Counted from the first letter of the stretch, positions 1-8,359 are shown. The stretch is 54,824 bases of DNA from Vicinamibacteria bacterium (GCA_022820825.1 JAJEEU010000088.1:1-54824), one strand, 5' to 3'. A program made the numbers and translations. The notes: generated by a model from the letters alone, not told the origin.

Positions 1-576
1 GTAGCCCATCGCCACGGCCCACTCCATCACGGCGCTGATGCGCTGGCGCAGCCGCCGCGCCGTCTCGGGCCGGATGTGCCACACGCGGCGCAGCGTATCG
101 AGCACGTCCGCGCTCGTCACCTCCCGCACGGCGATGCGGCCGAGCCGCGGGAAGGCGTGCTGCTCCAGGCTCGAGAGCCACTGCCTTGCGTGCCGCGGAT
201 GCCGCCAGCCGGGGCGCTTGTCGGCCCACACCCGCTCGGCGGCCTCGGCGAAGGTCGGCGCAGCGGCCGCCCGGCGGCGCGCCTCCAGGGGGTCGCCCCC
301 GGCCCGGGCAGCCTTGCGGTTGGCGTGGGCGAGAGCGCGCGCCTCGGTCAGCGAGACCAGGGGGAAGCCGCCAAGCCCGAGCTCGCGCCGCCTGCCGCGG
401 ATGACCATGCGCTGGACCCAGCTGCGCGCGCCGGAGGGCTTGACCGCCAGGTAGAGCGCATTGCCGTCGCAGTAGCGGCCCGGCCGCGACACGCTGCGCG
501 CGAAACCGCTCGACAGCGCGTTCGCCGGGTGGCGGCCCCTGGGCTTACCGTTGAGCGCGCGTTTCCGCTCTCCCAT
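1..576 (-). CDS. Tyrosine recombinase/integrase, N-terminal part (cut by window edge)
   Basis: The reverse strand reads as an open frame of 192 codons from an ATG at 576 to the window edge, where the gene is cut off. The protein begins MGERKRALNGKPRG and contains the pattern of the arm-type DNA-binding domain (DUF4102): GRYCDGNALYLAVKPSG, then WVQRMVIRGRRRELGLGGFPLVS, then LTEARALAHANRKAARAG. A core-binding SAM-like domain follows (FAEAAERVWADKRPGW, HARQWLSSLEQHAFPRLGRIAVREVTSADVL split across it). The visible end is ISAVMEWAVAMGY, typical just before the catalytic domain. The catalytic R-H-R-Y residues lie outside the window. Such enzymes integrate genomic islands and prophages, so an island may extend to the left. 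I see no tRNA or attachment repeat here. Confidence 0.85.
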   Translation of the reverse strand, partial: MGERKRALNGKPRGRHPANALSSGFARSVSRPGRYCDGNALYLAVKPSGARSWVQRMVIRGRRRELGLGGFPLVSLTEARALAHANRKAARAGGDPLEARRRAAAAPTFAEAAERVWADKRPGWRHPRHARQWLSSLEQHAFPRLGRIAVREVTSADVLDTLRRVWHIRPETARRLRQRISAVMEWAVAMGY

Positions 577-828
577 TGAGGGTCCGGGAGTGTGCCGGAA
601 GGGCGGGGCCGGGGGGAAGTGTGATCCGTCACGCGGCGTGGCGAGCCGGCCGTGGTCTGCTTGGCGTGCGCTTGGACGACGAGCGGTCGGCGGGGCGGGA
701 ACTGCGACCACGCGGGGAGGAAACGATCGGCCGCGGCGGAGGGCGCCGCGCTCGGCCGCGAGCTACCGTATTCGGTCCCACATTTGGAGGAAGGAAGAGG
801 TGGATCCGGCGCGCCCGGACCCGCCTGA

Positions 829-846
829 AGGCCGATCTTGCGGCCT
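829..846 (-). terminator. Short hairpin after the DUF2511 gene
   Basis: A perfect 6-bp stem (AGGCCG/CGGCCT) with a 6-nt loop sits 10 bases past the stop of the minus-strand gene ending at 856. There is no clear T-run, so it is only a weak terminator candidate. The rest of 577-855 holds no convincing gene. Confidence 0.3.
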
Positions 847-855
847 GACGGCGCC

Positions 856-1293
856 TCAGCAGAGCTGCAGCGCGTACAAAATCACCGGCGACACGTTCAC
901 CTTCGCGCCGACCAGGTCGGGATCGTCCCGCCAGATCGGGTCCAGATCCGCCATGGCGCCCGCTTGGTCGGCCATCCGGATTGCCGCGGGGTTCAGCGCA
1001 AACATCTCGTCCTGGTCGGTCACGATGAATACGCCCGGATCGTCTGCAGGTCCAATGCAGGTTAGCTCGCCGCTCTCGATGGTGAACGGCCACGGGCCGT
1101 CGGTCCATGTCACGGCGCTGACTGTGCTCGAATCCTCCGTGGGTGACTTCTCGACTGACAGGCCCACGCGTTCAGGCGCGGAACCGCCTACGAGCGCGTA
1201 TGAAATGCCCAATCCGAATCCGACGGATAGTAGGAACACATCGCGCACAATTCTTCTGAGATATGGCGGTCTTGTCGTCACTGCGGAATGCAT
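856..1293 (-). CDS. YebY-like DUF2511 membrane-anchored protein
   Basis: This 145-residue protein has one N-terminal membrane segment (about 17-38, DVFLLSVGFGLGISYALVG) followed by an extracytoplasmic domain. The block WPFTIESGELTCIG, then MFALNPAAIRMA, then VGAKVNVSPVILYALQLC at the C-terminus matches what I know of the YebY/DUF2511 family: a WPFT..LTC motif, a VxNP-type strand and a C-terminal ALxLC. Two cysteines (in LTC and at the C-terminus) could form a disulfide. YebY is a small periplasmic protein of enterobacteria linked to copper-responsive genes; the role here is not known. The transmembrane anchor replaces the cleaved signal of YebY. A hairpin terminator (1414-1449) separates it from the gene upstream, so it is probably a single-gene unit. 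Confidence 0.7.
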   Translation of the reverse strand: MHSAVTTRPPYLRRIVRDVFLLSVGFGLGISYALVGGSAPERVGLSVEKSPTEDSSTVSAVTWTDGPWPFTIESGELTCIGPADDPGVFIVTDQDEMFALNPAAIRMADQAGAMADLDPIWRDDPDLVGAKVNVSPVILYALQLC

Positions 1294-1413
1294 GGCCGGA
1301 CGCGGCTCACCAACTGAGTCGGCGAGTCAGCAATCCCGTTCGGCGAGAAACCACCGGGACATAGCGGGAGAGCCGAAAGAGAGGCTGAACCGACGGGGAG
1401 AGCTGAAGAAAGC

Positions 1414-1449
1414 GAAGGGGGCCCGGCGCATTCACGCCGGACCCCCTTC
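1414..1449 (-). terminator. Strong hairpin terminator after the 477-residue secreted protein
   Basis: Positions 1414-1428 and 1435-1449 form a 15-bp stem with a single mismatch (1422/1441) around a 6-nt loop. On the minus strand it is followed by a pyrimidine-rich tract. It lies 38 bases after the stop codon at 1487 and is the best terminator in the window. Confidence 0.7.
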
Positions 1450-1486
1450 CCGATTACCGCCCCCCCCTACGCCGTGGACGATGGAG

Positions 1487-2920
1487 CTATCCGTTGCGCC
1501 GACGATACAACCGCGAGCCGCCAGCCATCAGGAACAGGGCGAGGAGGAGCTGTCCGACCAACGGAAGCGCCGGCACCGCGGTGGAACCCTCAACGGTGAC
1601 CGTCAGCCAGTAGGCATCCTGGTCGATGTCGGCGCCGTCTGCCTCCATGATCTTCCAGGTCTTGGACTTCATCTCGCCATCCATGAGATCCGGGTCGCTG
1701 TGGGACATGGCAGTCAGCTTCACGTTCGCGCTGTTGCCAAGGTCAACCATGACGTAGCCGTTCATTTCCTCCAGCGTATCGCCGTCCTCATTCATTAGTG
1801 AGACCATGGCGTCACCCTCCACGGAGAGCTTCACCATCATCACCTCGGCACCCTTCGGACCATCGGCAGCCAGGACGACGCGAGTTGAACCGCCCTCCGG
1901 GATGGCGATATCGGTCGGCACGAATCCGACGGTCGGAGTGGGTTCGTTACTGAGAATCTCGACGGTAGCAGATGCTGCCGCAAGAGTGCCGGGGCTCGGA
2001 CTGCCAGCACCCCGCAGCGACCTACCAACAAACGACACCATGATCTCGGTGTTCTTGAAGGTATCGCTGGGGCAGGCCTCAAAGTCGATCTCGGCATACG
2101 TAGCTGACGCAGTGAGATCTTGGCCAGACCGGACGATGGTAAATACGCCATTCGCGTCAGGGCCAGTCACGTTAGCGTTTCCGGTGTCAGGATCAGTGAC
2201 TATCAAGACGGGCGGCGGGTTGACGGGAGCAGCCATGGTGCTACATGCGCTGCCGACTACCCCGCCCGACGTGGTGAACATGATGCTCGATGCCGGGAAG
2301 GCGGTGCCCAAAGTCGCAGCGTTGACCTGCGTGCGAGGATCACGGCCGCGGTCAATCATCACACTCCCGGACGTCTTGGAGCCCTGGGTCAGCCGCATGC
2401 GCGCGTTGGTGAACTTCACCGTTGGCTGGGTGTGAACGTCGGTAATTGTCATCACGAAACGCCGCGTTGCAAGATTGGCGCTGAGGTTGTCTGATACCAA
2501 CTCCATGACGAACTCTCGATCCATCCACTGAGTATTGGCGGCAGTACTCTCCAAGCGCAGGAGAACCTCGTGATCGTTGTTGTTGAAAGTGATATTACTG
2601 CCGGTAGCACCATCGTACCCTCCACCACGTACCACGCTCACGGTGATGCCAACAGCGAGGCCATTGTGGTTAAGGGAGAGAGTCCCGAGGCTCGCTCTGT
2701 TATCGGGGCTATCGGTGATGCCGGTTCGACGCACGGCTAGTTCGACGTGAACCGGGTCGGTCGTGGCACGAGTTGCGCCCTCTGTGATTGTCGCGCTGGA
2801 TTGCTCGAACCCGACGCTCTGCGCCGACGCCGTCCCTGGGGATGCCGCCAGCAGCACGACCGCGGCAAGGGCAGTGAGCAGATAGCCCCTCCGCATGAAA
2901 GTTGTTCTCGCTCCGTTCAT
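1487..2920 (-). CDS. Secreted beta-sandwich repeat protein with C-terminal sorting-type tail
   Basis: This 477-residue protein has a signal peptide (about 1-33, ending TASAQ), then an all-beta body resembling Calx-beta or fibronectin-like modules. The repeated pattern is 'VGFEQSSATITEG', 'VKFTNARMRLTQG', 'VGFVPTDIAIPEGGSTRVVL' at about residues 36, 170 and 330. The last 30 residues have a VPALP motif, a hydrophobic helix (LVGQLLLALFLMAGG) and a basic end (RLYRRRNG). This three-part tail resembles IPTL/VPxxP-CTERM signals, which are processed by exosortase-like enzymes. The start at 2920 is supported by AAAGGAG 8 bases upstream. Base composition is visibly lower in GC than the surrounding operons, with codons such as AGT, ATA and GTA more common, so it could be foreign. 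The function is probably surface structural or adhesive; this is inference. Confidence 0.65.
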   Translation of the reverse strand: MNGARTTFMRRGYLLTALAAVVLLAASPGTASAQSVGFEQSSATITEGATRATTDPVHVELAVRRTGITDSPDNRASLGTLSLNHNGLAVGITVSVVRGGGYDGATGSNITFNNNDHEVLLRLESTAANTQWMDREFVMELVSDNLSANLATRRFVMTITDVHTQPTVKFTNARMRLTQGSKTSGSVMIDRGRDPRTQVNAATLGTAFPASSIMFTTSGGVVGSACSTMAAPVNPPPVLIVTDPDTGNANVTGPDANGVFTIVRSGQDLTASATYAEIDFEACPSDTFKNTEIMVSFVGRSLRGAGSPSPGTLAAASATVEILSNEPTPTVGFVPTDIAIPEGGSTRVVLAADGPKGAEVMMVKLSVEGDAMVSLMNEDGDTLEEMNGYVMVDLGNSANVKLTAMSHSDPDLMDGEMKSKTWKIMEADGADIDQDAYWLTVTVEGSTAVPALPLVGQLLLALFLMAGGSRLYRRRNG

Positions 2921-3110
2921 GACTGTCGCTCCTTTGAGACTAGGGGGTAACGGTTACAATCTCCGCAGACCCCTCTCCTCTCTCGCGACCCCCTGCTCCC
3001 CCGCACCGGTCCCGGCTGCCGGCGGCCCCGCCTCTCGCCCCGCCGCCAGCAACCCACCCGCTGATCCGCCCCTCCGCGTCATCGCGCCGAACGCCACGCT
3101 CGAGCCGCAG

Positions 3111-3227
3111 GCCGGCAGGGGCGCGTTCGCGGAGAAAACCGTAAAGGTCCGGATCTGGTTGCTGCTGCAAGCGGCAAGGCGTGCGCCCGGCCGGCCCGGT
3201 TTTCGCAGCGAATGCGCCCCTGCCGGC
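3111..3227. repeat. 117-bp element bounded by 31-nt imperfect inverted repeats
   Basis: The left arm 3111-3141 and right arm 3197-3227 are inverted copies of each other over 31 nt with about 3 mismatches; the outer GCCGGCAGGGGCGC and inner GAAAACCG blocks match exactly. The 55-nt centre has no gene. This could be a MITE-like remnant, a long hairpin RNA or a strong terminator for the gene at 3410. I see no obvious target-site duplication. Confidence 0.6.
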
Positions 3228-3269
3228 CACACCCCCGCGACGAAGCCTGGTGAGCAATGTAGAGGAACA

Positions 3270-3288
3270 GGCCGCGCACGGCGCGGCC
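3270..3288. repeat. 19-nt palindromic hairpin, copy 1
   Basis: GGCCGCGCACGGCGCGGCC is a perfect 8-bp stem with a 3-nt ACG loop. The identical 19 nt occurs at 35529-35547. In both places it lies downstream of a minus-strand stop codon. Confidence 0.6.
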
Positions 3289-3378
3289 CGGCCGGCGCGG
3301 CGCCGGGCTACAGAGTCCCCGCTAGCGCAGGTCGGGGGTTCGGGGCGCAGCCCTATCTAACAGATGCCGCATCGTCGC

Positions 3379-3412
3379 TCGAATGCAGCGGGGCTTTCGC
3401 CATGGACTGCTA
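3379..3412 (-). repeat. 3'-end dispersed repeat abutting a stop codon, copy 1
   Basis: The 20 nt tcgaatgcagcggggctttc plus a partly conserved extension to the stop codon at 3410-3412 recurs at 21874-21907. The spacing to the stop codon of an unrelated gene (ispH) is identical. About 6 of 35 positions differ. Confidence 0.6.
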
Positions 3413-4390
3413 ACCCCAGGGAAAGTCGCGGATTGCCCGCTCGCGCAACTCGATCCGCCCGGGCACGACCCTGGCTTCGATATCGAGCTGCAGATCGCCG
3501 TCGACGGCAACAGTGAACGGCCGGGCGTCGAAGCCGTCCTTGCGGATGGTCACCTCGAAGGTACCTCGCGGCACCGCCACAGTCGCACCGCCATCAGCAT
3601 TCGTCGCGGCCGTATACGGCCCGACGCGCACCTCGACGCCCGCAACCGGCGTCCGGGCGGGCGTTGCGATCACGCGCACGGTCGCGCGGTGCTCGCACGG
3701 CTTGCCGGTCCGGAAGCCGAACGCCGCGGGCGGCGCCGCATGCGCCAGCTCCGTCCCGGCGTCGGCCAGCAGCGCGGTCCAGGCATGGACGCCCTCGCCG
3801 ACCGGCGCGCGCGCTTCCACCGCCGTCCAGTACAACGCCTCGGTGCCGGGCCAGGGCGCTTCACCGAGGACGCCGGCGGCGGCCTGCTTACCCGCGCCGT
3901 CGATCACCGCCACCCGCGCGCCGGTCAGCCGGCACCCGCGGCCGCAGCGCACCCCCACCTTGAGCGGCAACTTGCCGCCTGCCGTCGCGGGCGACGGCGC
4001 GCCCCAGGCCGTCAGACTGCAGGCATGGGGCACGGTGCGGAATCGCAACCGGAGCGTGCTCTCGGCGTGCTCCGCCGCTTCCCCCGCGCGCCCGGGGAAG
4101 CGGACGGTCCACTCGTGCTCGCCCACCCGGCGCGGCGCATGGAGCTGGATCTCGTCGGAGACGTTGGCCGCACCGTCGTGGTCCGCGAGCTCGCCGGCCG
4201 CGAGGACTTCGCCGGCGCCGACCACCTCGACCGGCAGGCCGCGGAGGTCGCAGCCGTGCGGGCAGGCAACGTGAAGGGCGATCTCCAGCGGGGCGTCGAC
4301 CTCGACCTCCGCCGGAAATTCCAGGGCCGCGGTCAGCGTGGTCGGATGGACCGGCACGGGCCGCCCTCCGGCGCCGGCCCGCGCCGTCAC
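3410..4390 (-). CDS. Ig-like/carboxypeptidase-regulatory domain protein coupled to the FAD enzyme
   Basis: I start this 326-residue protein at the GTG at 4388-4390, because it overlaps the stop of the upstream FAD gene as GTGA, a usual sign of coupled translation. The frame stays open further upstream only as an overlap with the FAD gene. The N-terminal two thirds hold two beta-sandwich repeats, each marked by a Cys-x-x-x-Cys turn (CPHGCDLRGLPVEVVG, CGRGCRLTGARVAVIDGAG) and by WTVRFP or WTALLADAG. The C-terminal part (about 250-310) reads TPVAGVEVRVGPYTAATNADG then VPRGTFEVTIRKDGF, the signature of a carboxypeptidase-regulatory-like/PEGA domain. No signal peptide is visible, which is odd in an operon whose other products are exported; it might act in the cytoplasm or rely on another start. 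The function is unknown. Confidence 0.65.
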   Translation of the reverse strand: MTARAGAGGRPVPVHPTTLTAALEFPAEVEVDAPLEIALHVACPHGCDLRGLPVEVVGAGEVLAAGELADHDGAANVSDEIQLHAPRRVGEHEWTVRFPGRAGEAAEHAESTLRLRFRTVPHACSLTAWGAPSPATAGGKLPLKVGVRCGRGCRLTGARVAVIDGAGKQAAAGVLGEAPWPGTEALYWTAVEARAPVGEGVHAWTALLADAGTELAHAAPPAAFGFRTGKPCEHRATVRVIATPARTPVAGVEVRVGPYTAATNADGGATVAVPRGTFEVTIRKDGFDARPFTVAVDGDLQLDIEARVVPGRIELRERAIRDFPWG

Positions 4391-6096
4391 GACGCGGCGG
4401 GCTCCCGCGCCGCGTTGGTGCCGGCGATGTAGCCGCCCACGATCGCGCGGCCGAGACCGTGCAGCGCAAATCCGCCGGCCGACTCGCCGGCGCAGTAGAA
4501 GCCGTCGATCACCGCGCCGAACACGTCGACCACCTGGAACTTCTCGTTCACCCGCAGGCCGGAGTACGTGTCGTGCAGGATGGGCGTCGCCCAGGCGGCA
4601 TGGAACGGCGGGGTCTGGATCTTGTACATCGGCGCCGGCTTGCCGAAGTCGGGGTCGCTGCCCTGGTCGACGAACCCGTTGTAGCGGTCCACCGTCGCGC
4701 GCAGCGCGGCCGGTGTCATCGGCGCCTTCTGGTACGGATTCCGCGACAGGGCGCGCGCCAGCTCCTCCAGGGTGTCGGCGCTGAAGCAGTAGCCGTTCTC
4801 GATGTCGACGAACGGGTGGCGCAGGTCCCACTCCTCCCGGGCAACCGCCTCGGCGTCGAAGATGGCCCATATCGGTCCGCCCACGCGCTGCTTCACGCCG
4901 TCGACCTCCATGACCGCGCTCGACACCGCCGCCGAGAGGTAGTCGAAGACCGGGTCGGCCTTGCCCTCCATGTCGAACAGGTGCACGCCCACCGTCTCGT
5001 CGAAGAACCGCGATCCCAGCATGTCGACGAGAATCAGGTCCTGATAGTCCGCCACCGGAATGCCTGACGCCCCGGCCTTGTCGAAGACCGGACCGCCCGG
5101 CTTCCAGCGGTCGTAGCCGTAGCGGCATCCGAGCCACTGCGGCTTGACGAGCGCGAGGTACGACTCCGTGCGCATGTTGTTCGTGGCCCCGAGCGAGGCC
5201 CCGATGGCCATCCCCTGCTGCTCGGCGTCGCCGGATTGCCGCGAGTACGGCTCGCAGCCCACCTGGTACTCCTCGGTCAGCAGCGGGTTGTAGATGGTGC
5301 GGATCACCAGGTTGCTGCTCGACCCGCCCGTGCAGGCGATGACCGCCTGGCGCGCCCGGATGTTGACCGTGCCGTCGCCTTCCAGGTTGGTCACGGCGAT
5401 GCCCAGCACGCGCCCGGCCGACGGCTCTTCCCGGATGATCCGCGTCATCTGGTGCTTCAGCAGGATCTCCACGCCCTTGCCGCGCGCGCTCTGCTCCAGC
5501 GGGCGCATGAGCCCCGAGCCGGCCGTGTTGTTGATCGTCTCCTTCAGGTCCTGCGACCACGGAATCGCCGTCTGACGCCGGAAGGTGTGGACGCCTTCGG
5601 CCGGGACGCGGTGCGGCCGCACGTCCGTGAACCGCACGCCGTTGGCCAGCAGGAACTCGAGCGCCTCGACGTTGTGGTCCGCGAATGCCCTGACCACCTT
5701 GCGGTCGTTGTAGCGCGTGTGCGTGTGGTCGGGACGCGTGTTCTCCAGGTAGATCTGGTCGGCGGAATCCTCGATGCCCCACTTCTTCTGGATGCTCGTG
5801 CCGCCGCCCAGCGCCACGCTGCCCTGGCTGATGATGCCGTGGCCGCCGATGTCGAAGTTCTCCTCGACGATCAGGACCGACGCGCCGAGGTCGCGCGCGC
5901 GGATGGCCGCGGGCATGCCGGACGCGCCGGAGCCCACGACGACGACGTCGGCCTCCCGGTGCCACTCGACGTCCGCGGAGCCGACTTCCCGCGCCGCGAT
6001 CCCGCCCAGCACGGCGGCCCCGGCGCCGACGCCGGCCGCGGCGCCCCCGCGCAGAAAGGTCCGGCGGTCAACTGCCCTGTCCTGTTGCTTCGCCAT
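4387..6096 (-). CDS. Tat-exported FAD-dependent oxidoreductase (fumarate reductase/ketosteroid dehydrogenase-like)
   Basis: This 569-residue protein has a twin-arginine signal (RRTFLRGG, R11-R12) and a Rossmann FAD motif VVVVGSGASG (about 51-60) of the FAD_binding_2 family. The C-terminal FAD contacts read GFYCAGESAGGFALHGLG and IVGGYIAGTNAA. Family members reduce or desaturate fumarate, urocanate or 3-ketosteroids. The substrate cannot be read from the sequence. The Tat signal means it folds with FAD in the cytoplasm and works in the periplasm, so its electrons probably pass to a cytochrome such as those encoded upstream. It follows the MBL-fold gene by 48 bp and overlaps the next gene by 4 bp. 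Confidence 0.85.
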   Translation of the reverse strand: MAKQQDRAVDRRTFLRGGAAAGVGAGAAVLGGIAAREVGSADVEWHREADVVVVGSGASGMPAAIRARDLGASVLIVEENFDIGGHGIISQGSVALGGGTSIQKKWGIEDSADQIYLENTRPDHTHTRYNDRKVVRAFADHNVEALEFLLANGVRFTDVRPHRVPAEGVHTFRRQTAIPWSQDLKETINNTAGSGLMRPLEQSARGKGVEILLKHQMTRIIREEPSAGRVLGIAVTNLEGDGTVNIRARQAVIACTGGSSSNLVIRTIYNPLLTEEYQVGCEPYSRQSGDAEQQGMAIGASLGATNNMRTESYLALVKPQWLGCRYGYDRWKPGGPVFDKAGASGIPVADYQDLILVDMLGSRFFDETVGVHLFDMEGKADPVFDYLSAAVSSAVMEVDGVKQRVGGPIWAIFDAEAVAREEWDLRHPFVDIENGYCFSADTLEELARALSRNPYQKAPMTPAALRATVDRYNGFVDQGSDPDFGKPAPMYKIQTPPFHAAWATPILHDTYSGLRVNEKFQVVDVFGAVIDGFYCAGESAGGFALHGLGRAIVGGYIAGTNAAREPAAS

Positions 6097-6144
6097 GTCG
6101 CTGTCCGCCTTCCTGCCCGCCAGAGCCGTAGGCGTCGGCGGGTG

Positions 6145-7008
6145 CTACTCGTAGTACGCCGGCGCCGTGTCGAGCGTCCGGAACAGCGCCAGGTCGTGCT
6201 CGATCCAGAACGTGGCGTCCATTTCGTCCACGAACGCCTCGACGCGATCCATCGCGGCCAGCGTCATCTCGGCGTCGAAGTTGAACGTCGGCACGCGCCG
6301 CTGCTCGCGGCTGATGCGGAAGTGGTAGAGATCCCCGGACAACACCAGCGGCCCGGTCTCCGCGAGATCCAGGAACAGCACCTGGTGACCGGGAGTATGC
6401 CCGGGCGCCGAGATGATCCGTACGCGGCCGTCGCCGAATACGTCGTGGTCGCCGTCCAGAATCACGGTCTCCGCGTCGCGCAGCCCCTCGTACAACTCGG
6501 GCCGCGCCGTCGGCACGTTCTCCGGCTCCACGAACATCGCGTTGTACTCCGGGCGCTGGACCAGCCAGGTCGCGCCCTCGACCTCGTTGGCCACGCCCAC
6601 GTGGTCGTAGTGCAGGTGCGAGAACGCCACGTAGTCGAGCGTCGACAGGTTGAAGCCGAGGTCCAGGTTGTCGAGCTGCTGCGCCAGCGTCGTCGTCAGG
6701 AGCACGTTGTCGGGCCGCATGTAGGCGTTGTTGTATTCCGACGGCAGGCCGCCGTCCCACAACATGCGCCCGTCCGGATGCTCGACCACGTAGCACGGCA
6801 CGACCAGCTCGCGCACGTCGGTCTCGTCGTTCCGGATGCCGAAGCGTTCGACGTCGTCGACGTAGATGCGGCCGCACTCGAAGATGTACAGCTTGAGCGC
6901 CGCCTCCCCGCCAGAGCCGTCGGCGTCCGCGGGCGCCGACGGCGTCGGCGGGCCGCCGCAGGCCACGGCCACCAGCAGTGCGAGCAACGTCGTGGTGCGT
7001 CTCGTCAT
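6145..7008 (-). CDS. Lipoprotein of the metallo-beta-lactamase fold, AHL-lactonase-like
   Basis: This 287-residue protein starts MTRRTTTLLALLVAVACGG, with a lipobox cysteine at residue 17, so it should be a lipid-anchored envelope protein. It carries the zinc motif HLHYDHVG (131-138), SAPGHTPGHQ, LSGDLYHF (metal-bridging Asp) and IEHD near the end. The YVVEHPDGRMLWDGG lead-in is typical of the N-acyl-homoserine lactonase (AiiA/AttM) branch. The likely reaction is hydrolysis of a lactone or other ester. In this operon a lactone made by an upstream oxidation step is as plausible a substrate as a quorum signal. The start ATG overlaps the stop of the epoxide hydrolase gene as ATGA. Confidence 0.8.
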   Translation of the reverse strand: MTRRTTTLLALLVAVACGGPPTPSAPADADGSGGEAALKLYIFECGRIYVDDVERFGIRNDETDVRELVVPCYVVEHPDGRMLWDGGLPSEYNNAYMRPDNVLLTTTLAQQLDNLDLGFNLSTLDYVAFSHLHYDHVGVANEVEGATWLVQRPEYNAMFVEPENVPTARPELYEGLRDAETVILDGDHDVFGDGRVRIISAPGHTPGHQVLFLDLAETGPLVLSGDLYHFRISREQRRVPTFNFDAEMTLAAMDRVEAFVDEMDATFWIEHDLALFRTLDTAPAYYE

Positions 7009-8330
7009 GGTTGCCCCCCCTGGCGCAACCCGGCGTAGAACGCGCGGACGTCGTCGACGAACAACTCCGGCTGCTCCATCGCCGCGAAGTGCCCGCCGCG
7101 CGGCATCTCCGTCCAGCGCACCAGGTTGTAGTGCGCCTCCTGCCAGGCGCGCGGAGAAAACGACAGCTCCTCCGGGAACACCGCCAGCCCGGTCGGCACC
7201 TCGATGAAGCCCGGGGCCGGCATCGGCCCGCCCGTACGCCAGCGGCCGCTCTCGTAGTACATGCGCGCCGCGGACGTGGCGCTGGCAGTCACCCAGTACA
7301 GCATCACGTTCGTGAGCAGGGCGTCTCGCGTGAAGATGTTCTCCGGGTGGCCGTCGCAGTCGCACCAGGTGCGGAACTTCTCGATGATCCAGGCCGCCTG
7401 CCCGGCCGGCGAGTCCGTGAGGCCGTAGCCGAGGGTCTGCGGCTTGGTGCCCTGCTGATGGGAGTAGCCGTCCTCCGGCCCGCGGAAGAACGCCGCGCGC
7501 GCGCGCATGCGCTCCAGCTCGGCCTCGGGGATGCCCGCCTCGGGGTCCTCTACGCCCGGCGGCGGCGGCGAACCCGCCACGTTCAGGTGCAGTCCGATGA
7601 CCTGCCCGGGGTACTTGAACGCATGCCAGCGGCTGATGATCGAGCCCCAGTCGCCGCCCTGCAGGCCGTAGCGCTCGTAGCCGAGGCGCTCCATCAACTG
7701 CGCATTGAGGTCCGCGGCCGGTTCCGGGCCGAAACCCCGCTTGCGCGGATGGTCCGAGAAGCCGTAGCCGGGAATCGACGGCGCCACCACGTGAAACGCG
7801 TCCTCCGCCCGGCCGCCGTGCGCCACCGGATCGGTAAGCGGCCCGATGACCTCCATGAACTCGACCACGGAGCCGGGCCAGCCGTGCGTGATGATGAGCG
7901 GCAGCGCGTCCTCCACCGGCGAGCGCTGGTGGATGAAGTGGACGTCGATGTCGCCGATGCGCGTCTTGAAGTGGTCGAAGGCGTTCAGCGCCGCCTCCTG
8001 CGCGCGCCAGTCGTACTCGTCGCGCCAGTAGGCGAGCAGCTCGGTCAGGTAGTCGCGCGGCAGGCCGTAGTCCCAGCCGGCGCCGTCGATCTCGTCCGGC
8101 AGCCGCGTGCGCGCCAGCCGGTGGCGCAGGTCGTCGAGCACCGCCTCGGGCACGTCGATGGTGAACGGACGCACGGCCTGCGGGTCGGCGGGCGCCGTGT
8201 CGTCGCCCCGCCAGGGCGCTGCCGGGCCCGGCGGCGCCGGATCCGACGGCGCCGCCGGCTCTGGCGGGCTGCCGCACCCGGCGGCGGCGATCAGCACCAG
8301 TCCGGCGAGGAGCACACCCAGCGGTCGCAT
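7005..8330 (-). CDS. Epoxide hydrolase lipoprotein, copy 1
   Basis: This 441-residue alpha/beta hydrolase has the N-terminal epoxide hydrolase (EHN) domain (about 53-160: RPFTIDVPEAVLDDLRHRL, YWRDEYDWR). The oxyanion motif HGWPG is at 149-153, the nucleophile D227 is in GGDWGS and the catalytic His is at about 414 (RGGHFAAMEQPE). It belongs to the microsomal or juvenile-hormone epoxide hydrolase type, which opens epoxides to diols. A signal peptide with lipobox (AAAGC, C19) predicts an envelope lipoprotein, which is unusual for this family. The gene downstream of it is joined by a 4-bp overlap, and copy 2 lies 29 bp upstream. The two copies share most residues over the catalytic domain. Confidence 0.9.
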   Translation of the reverse strand: MRPLGVLLAGLVLIAAAGCGSPPEPAAPSDPAPPGPAAPWRGDDTAPADPQAVRPFTIDVPEAVLDDLRHRLARTRLPDEIDGAGWDYGLPRDYLTELLAYWRDEYDWRAQEAALNAFDHFKTRIGDIDVHFIHQRSPVEDALPLIITHGWPGSVVEFMEVIGPLTDPVAHGGRAEDAFHVVAPSIPGYGFSDHPRKRGFGPEPAADLNAQLMERLGYERYGLQGGDWGSIISRWHAFKYPGQVIGLHLNVAGSPPPPGVEDPEAGIPEAELERMRARAAFFRGPEDGYSHQQGTKPQTLGYGLTDSPAGQAAWIIEKFRTWCDCDGHPENIFTRDALLTNVMLYWVTASATSAARMYYESGRWRTGGPMPAPGFIEVPTGLAVFPEELSFSPRAWQEAHYNLVRWTEMPRGGHFAAMEQPELFVDDVRAFYAGLRQGGQP

Positions 8331-8359
8331 ATGCGCCTCCGTATCCTCGGTTTCGGGAA

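Larger units (their letters stand above)
2921..3409. other. 489-bp non-coding stretch rich in inverted repeats
   Basis: No convincing gene is present: the open frames on both strands are low-complexity and overlap each other. From left to right it holds the leader of the minus-strand gene (a GTAAC-G-GTTAC palindrome at about 2945-2957), a C-rich tract (2970-3080), a 31-nt imperfect inverted repeat spanning 3111-3227, a 19-nt palindrome at 3270-3288 that recurs at 35529, and a 3'-end repeat (3355-3412) with relatives at 35550 and 21874. Confidence 0.6.

Noticed and set aside
3410..5965. 851-codon frame as one protein
   Set aside because: Its first two thirds overlap the FAD gene in another frame of the same strand. 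Only the last 326 residues are domain-like, and the GTGA overlap gives a natural start.
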